Part shown: positions 58,901 through 64,000 of the stretch, in pieces | How the letters are laid out: the number at the start of each line of letters is the position of its first letter | Numbering within the stretch: the first letter of the stretch is position 1 | From: a virus | Length of the DNA stretch: 64,000 nucleotides | Direction: 5' to 3' (one strand) | IMG/VR virus record: IMGVR_UViG_3300033183_000354 | Coordinates: 62,001 to 126,000 of that record | The notes under the pieces: generated by a model | What the model saw: the letters and a program-made list of their open reading frames with translations, nothing else | What the model was told of the DNA's origin: nothing | Database searches by the model: none | Made by a program: the position numbers and the translations under genes

Positions 58901-60068
58901 GACTTCTACTTCTACACAAAATATTACTAATGTGAATAAAGTGGTAAGTGAAGAAACAGTAAGAGAATTAGTCGCAGACCGAGTCATCGATGTTGCGGTT
59001 ATTCCTTTCATGAGATCACGTAAGATCTACTTTAAAGCACAAGGCTTAAGACCGAATTCGAAAGTATTTGCTTTCTTCGATAATGTATCGGTAGCAGATT
59101 GGGTAAGATCAGAATCGTTTGCTTATTATTCAGATGATACTACAGATTATGGTAACCTATATGCTAATGCTACTGCACATCCTGATGGAGCGACTACACT
59201 TCAAACTGATGCAAATGGTGAAGTTTCTGGCACATTCTTTATTCCAAATTCTTCTACTCGTCGTTTTAGAACAGGTAGAAAAGAATTTAAGATCCTTGAC
59301 ATTAGTGTCAATAAAGATAATCAAGCTCTTGCTGTAGCACGAGCATCATATACAAGTAAAGGGTATTTAGATACGTATCAGAAGGAATTCTTATCTACAC
59401 GTATTCTTAATGTCGAAGGGATTAAAACTGTTACCAATAAAGCTCAAAAGTACAATTATGGCGGTGGCGGTGAAGGCGGCGGCGGAGGTTTCCAAGGTGG
59501 TATAGGAACTACTATTGGAAATCATACCTCGGTTCCTGGAAAGAATAATACATTTAGTAATGATCCATATGGCATTGGCCATTCAGGTGAATTTGGCGGA
59601 GGTACCGGTACCGGCTGTTTCTTAGCCGGTACAATGATTACTATGGAAGATGGTACTCAAAAGGCAGTTGAAACAATTGAACTTGGAGAAAATGTTGCAA
59701 TTGGCGGGTTTGTATTTGCTAAAGGTTCATTCCTCGTTGACGATCTATATGACTATAAAGGCATTAAAGTATCTGGCTCTCATATGGTACATGAAGATGG
59801 AGTATGGGTCAGAGTCGAAGATTCGAAGTATGGTGTTCCAGAGCATGAAGAAACTGTGGTGGTATATAACTTCGGTACTGAAAATAGAAGATTACTTATC
59901 GAAGGTATTACATTTACAGATTACTTCGAAGCTGATGGTAAAGCATTTCTTGAAGCAATGGGTGATGCATACTTTGATAAGTGGAGAGAAATCTCAGAAG
60001 ATTATCATAATGAAATTGGAGTAAAAATTGTTAATGATGAAAGCCAGAAAATGGAACTTAGACAATGA
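55944..60068 (+). CDS. Large baseplate protein (DUF4815-like) with C-terminal Hint domain
   Basis: 1374 residues. The N-terminus (KDDFADSDNYYRILFNSGKA, LQARELTQMQTIIQKQIERF) is the DUF4815-type baseplate pattern. Near residue 1180 comes a Gly-rich linker (GGGGEGGGGGFQGG), then at Cys1225 a Hint (hedgehog/intein) domain: GCFLAGTMITMEDGTQKAVE, a SGSHMVHEDGVWVRVED block, and ends at 1374. Hint domains cleave their own N-terminal junction at the Cys. The usual C-terminal Asn-nucleophile is not visible, so cleavage or transfer to another nucleophile rather than splicing is predicted. Confidence 0.8.
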   Translation: MATVLTKSTFSNTYKDDFADSDNYYRILFNSGKALQARELTQMQTIIQKQIERFGSNIFKEGGVVKPGGTNLNQKYEYIKLNTTSNTLPTDTSTLIGTLFTGQTSGVIAKVIQVVSATGSDPATLYVQYTNTASSTADTSSPIRMEAGEDINNGSITLTVQTTNTTANRAVGTGTIVSIGSGIYYTKGFFVYTENQSKIVSKYSDAPNVDVGFKIVEDVVTIADNTALYDNQGSTPNLSSPGADRYRIRLLISTRDEIDSDQNFIHIATVKNGVIFATAKETDAYDIPNDMIAQRIFENSGNYIVNPFTVKFNEDSDNTKLQLEVSDGVAVVDGYRAERYFPTVIRLDKPTTTITKNNEVVAADFGNYVIVNPANASGLPNLNTWEQLNLRSATNYGGSTIGTARVKAVTEDGANYRYHLFDIQMNSGQAFRNVKSVGTSITSYFNPTLENSKAVLKDPLKNSSLFALPISRPSSISDISLVVQRRFATTTNASGEASLTLTATGETFSNVGDWIYANADSDLYTGSVSVSGAGTAAASISGLPVSSSNLEILAYVNKAAATPRSKTLTTRTINATVDSDGNGFKYINLGKADIYDVSEIVNAADSSISYANRFVLDNGQRDNYYGLGKLVLKGGNAAPSGNVYASFRHFAHGTSGDFFAVNSYTGQVTYKNIPSYRLNDGTTINLRDYLDFRSVQDANGAYSSTATGARVNQLPQPTDTIQFDAAYYLPVAGKLTIDTEGMLDFVKGSPELIPRPPEKADQSLGLYNIWMGGNTLDDSDVLLQRIEHKRFTMADIGQLETRIDKLEELASLSMLEMDTKNFQVLDSAGLDRTKSGFFVDNFSTHILSDVENPDYSAALDPSRQELRPAFSEDNIKLIYDSASSTNTIKKGDNVYIKYDEATYINQSLASQAIQINPFSVVVHEGIITLSPASDEWRDTKRKAAKTIDGGTKLNTQQAYMWNNWEWNWGGRPLDQLSVGATTNVKKTSTSTQNITNVNKVVSEETVRELVADRVIDVAVIPFMRSRKIYFKAQGLRPNSKVFAFFDNVSVADWVRSESFAYYSDDTTDYGNLYANATAHPDGATTLQTDANGEVSGTFFIPNSSTRRFRTGRKEFKILDISVNKDNQALAVARASYTSKGYLDTYQKEFLSTRILNVEGIKTVTNKAQKYNYGGGGEGGGGGFQGGIGTTIGNHTSVPGKNNTFSNDPYGIGHSGEFGGGTGTGCFLAGTMITMEDGTQKAVETIELGENVAIGGFVFAKGSFLVDDLYDYKGIKVSGSHMVHEDGVWVRVEDSKYGVPEHEETVVVYNFGTENRRLLIEGITFTDYFEADGKAFLEAMGDAYFDKWREISEDYHNEIGVKIVNDESQKMELRQ

Positions 60069-60498
60069 TTATGAGACACTAAAAAAGTGGTGGGAAGATT
60101 GGGAATTTGGTGTAGTTCCACTTGAGGTTTTACCTCCACTTGGTATCATGATTGAGAATAATGAAGGTCCAATTTGTGCGGCCGGATTATATGTAGGCAC
60201 TGGTACAAAGTTTTGTATTATGGAATGGCTTATTAAAGATAAGCATAGTTCATTGAAAGAATCACATAGAGCGATTCAACTTTGTATTAATGAAGTAATA
60301 AAATTAGCTAAAGATAACGATTGTACGCTAATGTATACGGTAACAGGTGATGATTCATTGATGAAGAGATATACACGCTTACACGGAATGAAACTAACAG
60401 AGAATAATGTGAGAACGTTTATTAAAGATTTAAATAATTCTTATACTGATTTTGAGTTTGTACAAGATGATGAACAGTGGGAAAAGGATCAAGAGTAG
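60034..60498 (+). CDS. GNAT-like acetyltransferase
   Basis: 154 residues from ATG 60034; TTG 60028 has GGAG 6 nt upstream and is a serious alternative. RKWNLDNDYETLKKWWEDWE, PPLGIMIENNEGPICAAGLY and a C-terminal RLHGMKLTENNVRTFIKDL follow the short GNAT proteins found in marine phage tail operons. It may acetylate a fibre or host protein. The catalytic pocket is not clear. Overlaps the Hint gene by 35 nt. Confidence 0.65.
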   Translation: MMKARKWNLDNDYETLKKWWEDWEFGVVPLEVLPPLGIMIENNEGPICAAGLYVGTGTKFCIMEWLIKDKHSSLKESHRAIQLCINEVIKLAKDNDCTLMYTVTGDDSLMKRYTRLHGMKLTENNVRTFIKDLNNSYTDFEFVQDDEQWEKDQE

Positions 60499-60506
60499 AG
60501 GTATAA

Positions 60507-62075
60507 ATGGCAACTTCACTTGGATATAAATTAAACAAAAATCCAATCGCTCAATCATTTTTTGTTGATACGACGAGTGGGATTTTTGCTACGAAGATTG
60601 ATGTCTTCTTTGCTCAAAGGGATACGTCTTTCCCTGTTACTCTGCAATTAAGGCCGATGGTGAATGGATATCCTTCGTCGCAAACGATTATCCCTGGATC
60701 AACAGTAGTAATTCCTGGCAGTTCTATTAACGTATCAGCCGATGCGTCATCTGCTACTAGTTTTACATTCCCTGAACCAATCTATTTGAAAGGTTTAACA
60801 GATTATGCTATTGTAATTACAGTAAATTCTCCAGATTACAAGATTTATATTGCAGAAACTAATCAATTCCTTCTTGGCTCGACAGAAAAAAGAGTGGATC
60901 GTCAACCGACTCTTGGAAGTCTTTTCTATTCTCAAAACTCAGTTACATTTACGGCCGCTCAAAATCAAGATTTGACATTTAAATTATATCAAGCTAAATT
61001 TAAACATAATTCAGCAGCTGCAGTCTTTCATAATACTGATGTACCTCAGTCACTTTTGGCAAATAACCCAATTCAAACTACTGCAGGCAGTTCTACAGTA
61101 AAAGTATCACATTATAATCATGGCCTATACGTTGGTAATACAGTTACAATTGCAGGCGTTGATTCTGATGGCGTAGGTGGTCTTACTTATTCACAGCTAA
61201 CTGGTAATAAAACAGTAACTGCAATTGATTATAGTGGATTTGAATTCAGTGCAGGAGCAACTGCAGATTCAGATGTTACTGGTGGTGGAATAAACGTAAA
61301 AACGACAAAAAATATTCCATATTCAATTATGTATCCTCATATGCAAACTTTACAGCCATTCTCAACAGCTATAGAAGCGGTTGCTCGAGGTACGACTGGT
61401 AAATCATTTGCTGGTACTGAGACGGCTTTCCAAAAGAGTACTGATTATAGCGTTATTAAATTAAATCAAAATAACGAAGCAAATGAAATGTACACGATTG
61501 CTAATACTGCAACAGAAACTGCAGAATTAGGCGCAGGAGTCAGATCATTTGATATGGCTGTTAATATGTTTAGTATTGACTCAAACGTATCTCCTATTCT
61601 CGATTTGCAGAGAAGTTCTCTTAGCGGTATTTCATATGTAATTGATAAACAAGATTCTGCTGCTACTGCAGGATTTAATGTGCCTCTTAACTTCGTAAAT
61701 GAAACTTCTGCGAATGGTGGCAGTTCTCCTTCGAAACATATTACAAAGACTATTACGCTAGTCGAAGATGCAGTTGGCATTAAAGTGTTATTTGCTGCTA
61801 ATAGACCTTCGACTTCTGATATCCAACTTTATTATAGAGTTTCAAGTGGCGATGAACTAATTACTGAAAAGACATGGGCATTAGCGACCGAAGAAACAAG
61901 CAATCCAGCAGATGAAAATAGAACAATCTTTAGAGAATATCAATACTTGATCGGTGGTCAAGGTGGTAATCTTCCAGCATTTACTCAAATGCAATTGAAG
62001 TTTGTATTTAGATCTACCAATAATGCACGTGTTCCTGTAATGAAAGATTTGAGAGTAATCGCGCTGAGCGTATAA
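60507..62075 (+). CDS. Baseplate wedge/tail structural protein (gp10-like region)
   Basis: 522 residues, Ser/Thr-rich and beta-structured. NPIAQSFFVDTTSGIFATKI, DVFFAQRDTSFPVTLQLRPM and NGYPSSQTIIPGS form an N-terminal binding domain I recall from marine T4-like phages. A middle insertion (SHYNHGLYVGNTVTIAGVDS) is Ig- or fibronectin-like. Position corresponds to T4 gene 10, orthology unproven. Overlaps the next start (TAATG). Confidence 0.68.
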   Translation: MATSLGYKLNKNPIAQSFFVDTTSGIFATKIDVFFAQRDTSFPVTLQLRPMVNGYPSSQTIIPGSTVVIPGSSINVSADASSATSFTFPEPIYLKGLTDYAIVITVNSPDYKIYIAETNQFLLGSTEKRVDRQPTLGSLFYSQNSVTFTAAQNQDLTFKLYQAKFKHNSAAAVFHNTDVPQSLLANNPIQTTAGSSTVKVSHYNHGLYVGNTVTIAGVDSDGVGGLTYSQLTGNKTVTAIDYSGFEFSAGATADSDVTGGGINVKTTKNIPYSIMYPHMQTLQPFSTAIEAVARGTTGKSFAGTETAFQKSTDYSVIKLNQNNEANEMYTIANTATETAELGAGVRSFDMAVNMFSIDSNVSPILDLQRSSLSGISYVIDKQDSAATAGFNVPLNFVNETSANGGSSPSKHITKTITLVEDAVGIKVLFAANRPSTSDIQLYYRVSSGDELITEKTWALATEETSNPADENRTIFREYQYLIGGQGGNLPAFTQMQLKFVFRSTNNARVPVMKDLRVIALSV

Positions 62076-62284
62076 TGTTTAATGAATATAAAAAAGTTGA
62101 AGGTGAACCTGGTTATATTAGGCATGAACAAACAGGTGTGGTGTTGAATATAAATAGTAGTGAAGCGAATAGTGCTAGAGAAAGAAAAAAATTAAGAAGA
62201 CAAAAAGAGCAGGAACTTGAAGAATTAAAGAATGAAGTAAGTGAGATCAAAGAATTGCTTCTTAAATTAGTAGAGAAACAGTAA
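62075..62284 (+). CDS. Small coiled-coil protein (69 aa)
   Basis: 69 residues: NEYKKVEGEPGYIRHEQTGV then LNINSSEANSARERKKLRRQ and a coiled coil (ELKNEVSEIKELLLKLVEK). I recall a similar small protein before fibre genes in T4-like phages, possibly a tail-linked chaperone or linker. TATAAATA at 62149 inside it is coding. Confidence 0.65.
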   Translation: MFNEYKKVEGEPGYIRHEQTGVVLNINSSEANSARERKKLRRQKEQELEELKNEVSEIKELLLKLVEKQ

Positions 62285-64000
62285 TGGCAAAACCTATCAT
62301 TAATTACTCTGATACGATTACCGGTTGGATAGATAAGAACAACTTATTGACAAATGATGTCGGGGATCTTGCTAATCTTAATACTACGGTTGATTCTGAT
62401 ATCGTAGGTGCATTAAATGGTATCGATTCTGATATTGGCGCTGTATCTTCTCTGAATACATCAAATAAAACGCTTGTAGGAGCTATTAATGAGAACCACG
62501 GTCAACTTGATCAAGTTGATTCAGATCTTGGTGCTCGGACTTCGCTAACTACCACTGATAAGACAGACGTCGTTTCGGCTATTAATGAATTAGATGCTGA
62601 ACTTGGTACTATTACAGCTGGTGCCATGGGTACTACTGCTTCTACTGTAGGAGGAGCTATTTCTGAACTTGAAGTTGAGATCGATACTCTAAATACAAAA
62701 GTAGAACCTAGTCAAGCTTTGACTACTACCGCTACTACTCTTTCAGATGCTATTAATGAGCATGAGACCGATATCTCTACTATCAACGATACAATTGGCA
62801 GTGGCGGACTTAATACAACTGCTCAAACGCTGATCGGTGCTATTAACGAACATGACGCTGAGATTGGTGCTGCTTCATTAAATACGAGTGCTACTACGCT
62901 TCGTGGAGCTATTAATGAACATGAAGCTGATATTGGTAATATGACATTTACTGGTCTTTCAGCGACTAATATTTCAGCTGCTATTCGTGAAACTGTGACA
63001 GAACTTGGCGCAGTAACTTCATTAACAACTTCTGCTTCAACTGCAGTAACTGCTATTAATGAACTTGATGCTGAACTTGGTACTATTACTTCAGGCGCGA
63101 TGGGAACCACAGCTTCAACCGTTTCTGGCGCTATTGCTGAACTTGAAGCAGAGATTAATACACTTAATACATTTACTGATGTTGGGACATCGCTTAATAC
63201 CACTGCTACATCTTTAGCTGATGCTATTAATGAACATGAGACATTGATCAATAATTTAGACAGTGATATTGGTACAAGAACAAATCTAACGACTTCAACT
63301 ACTTCAAGTTTAGTAGGAGCTATTAATGATCTTCAATCTCAAATTGATGTTCTTGATAGTAGTACAAATAACTCAGTCGGCGATTTGAATGACTTAGATA
63401 CGACTGCTAAGACTAATGTCGTTGCTGCGATTAATGAAGTATATAATAGCATCGGTGCTGATATTGATGAAACGATTCAAGATGCAGTTGGATCAATGTT
63501 CTCAAGTAATACTGAAACTGGTATTGCCGTAACATATGATGATAATAATAATAAAACTAATTTTGTAGTTGATCAATCTTGGGTACGAGGTAGATTATCT
63601 GGTAGTTCAGGCATTTCATATAATTCTAGTACTGGTGCTATTAGCCATAGTGATACTTCTTCTGCCACTTCTGTAAATAATAGTGGTCAAACGTTTATTC
63701 AAGATATTACAGTTGATGCATTTGGTCACATTACAGCTATCGGTAGCGCCACTGCTTCTCACTATCAAGGTTGGGACTTATATACAGACGGCACGAGCCG
63801 CGGCTCAATCTCCAGTGAAGAGAACGTAAACTTTGCTGGTGGAAGCGGTATTAGTATCACATATAGTTCTAGTAATAATACGATGACGTTTGCGGCTACA
63901 TCTGATCCAGTTGTAACAGTTACTCTTACAGGTGATGTTACCGGTTCAGGATCAGCTACTCTCACCAATCTTGGTAACGGAACAGCTTCATTCTCTACAT
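62284..64000 (+). CDS. Repetitive tail fibre protein, 3' partial
   Basis: Starts in a TAATG overlap and stays open for 572 codons to the window end. After a short N-terminal region (AKPIINYSDTITGWIDKNNL) come many degenerate repeats of about 20-30 residues built on SLNTSATTLRGAINEHEADI-like units, alternating LNT/LTT and AINEL/AINEH. From about residue 420 it turns to a Gly/Ser-rich fibre segment (WVRGRLSGSSGISYNSSTGA). Long tail fibre, probably host-recognising at the missing end. Confidence 0.82.
   Translation, partial: MAKPIINYSDTITGWIDKNNLLTNDVGDLANLNTTVDSDIVGALNGIDSDIGAVSSLNTSNKTLVGAINENHGQLDQVDSDLGARTSLTTTDKTDVVSAINELDAELGTITAGAMGTTASTVGGAISELEVEIDTLNTKVEPSQALTTTATTLSDAINEHETDISTINDTIGSGGLNTTAQTLIGAINEHDAEIGAASLNTSATTLRGAINEHEADIGNMTFTGLSATNISAAIRETVTELGAVTSLTTSASTAVTAINELDAELGTITSGAMGTTASTVSGAIAELEAEINTLNTFTDVGTSLNTTATSLADAINEHETLINNLDSDIGTRTNLTTSTTSSLVGAINDLQSQIDVLDSSTNNSVGDLNDLDTTAKTNVVAAINEVYNSIGADIDETIQDAVGSMFSSNTETGIAVTYDDNNNKTNFVVDQSWVRGRLSGSSGISYNSSTGAISHSDTSSATSVNNSGQTFIQDITVDAFGHITAIGSATASHYQGWDLYTDGTSRGSISSEENVNFAGGSGISITYSSSNNTMTFAATSDPVVTVTLTGDVTGSGSATLTNLGNGTASFST

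Noticed and set aside
62149-62156. TATAAATA inside the small gene at 62075
   Set aside because: Encodes residues of a conserved-looking segment; 128 nt from the fibre start, so the evidence is weak.
62823-63251. 142-codon minus-strand ORF opposite the tail fibre
   Set aside because: It is the antisense of the repetitive fibre; its Val/Ile/Ser-rich composition mirrors the plus-strand repeats, and it has no ribosome-binding site.
1-64000. CRISPR array, insertion sequence, integrase or attachment site
   Set aside because: No regularly spaced direct repeats, transposase or integrase motifs were seen; the tRNA-like remnant alone is not enough to call an att site.

Overview
The window is a contiguous piece of a T4-like (Straboviridae-type) myovirus genome, most likely a marine phage. 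The evidence is the set of recognisable T4 orthologues (gp2?, gp4, gp5-like, gp6, gp8, gp25, gp26, gp27-like, gp32, gp33, gp48, gp53, RNase H, tail-tube family), T4-type late promoter boxes, and many small proteins of kinds that, from memory, recur in marine T4-like phages. The DNA is AT-rich, and the encoded tRNAs (Arg-TCT, Ser-TGA, Leu-TAA, Gly-TCC) all read A-ending codons. The host cannot be named from the sequence.

Layout. 1-6000: late virion-associated small proteins, including a partial lysine-rich protein, a DUF5872-like protein and two tandem paralogues. 6000-9400: a P-loop kinase, nested inner/outer spanin genes, a lipase, a staphylococcal-type nuclease and small membrane proteins, so probably lysis-related. 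9400-17900: nucleotide and DNA metabolism (B12-dependent ribonucleotide reductase, GIY-YIG protein, RNase H, PhoH, PD-(D/E)XK exonuclease, deoxyribonucleotidase). 17880-26000: a tightly overlapping ten-gene sugar cassette with a UDP-sulfoquinovose-synthase-like enzyme, a GalE-like epimerase, several glycosyltransferases and two methyltransferases. 26000-36800: many short accessory genes, glutaredoxin, three tRNAs, a convergent pair of putative 2OG-Fe(II) oxygenases, then gp33 and gp32. 36840-37450: non-coding, with a tRNA-like remnant, candidate structured RNA, tRNA-Gly and a terminator. 37452-42134 (minus strand): candidate tape measure, gp26 with a likely -1 frameshift, tail-tube-family protein, gp2-like protein and gp4. 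42186-64000: the baseplate operon (gp48, gp53, hub, split gp5 modules, gp25, gp6, gp8, large wedge proteins) and the start of a repetitive tail fibre.

Regulation visible in the sequence: nine sigma70-like promoters, all with exactly 17-nt spacers, precede early/middle gene blocks; T4 late boxes (T/A)ATAAATA precede virion genes and some accessory genes. In five genes on both strands the late box ends exactly 5 nt before the ATG, and none has a Shine-Dalgarno sequence, which predicts leaderless late mRNAs. The late coactivator gp33 is encoded here.

The most unusual items are the sulfosugar/glycan cassette bracketed by two near-identical 75-bp promoter repeats, the leaderless-late-promoter geometry, the T-TTT-TTT frameshift site at the end of gene 26, the C-terminal Hint domain on a 1374-residue baseplate protein, and the structured non-coding block next to gene 32. 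Family assignments come from recalled motif patterns, not from searches.
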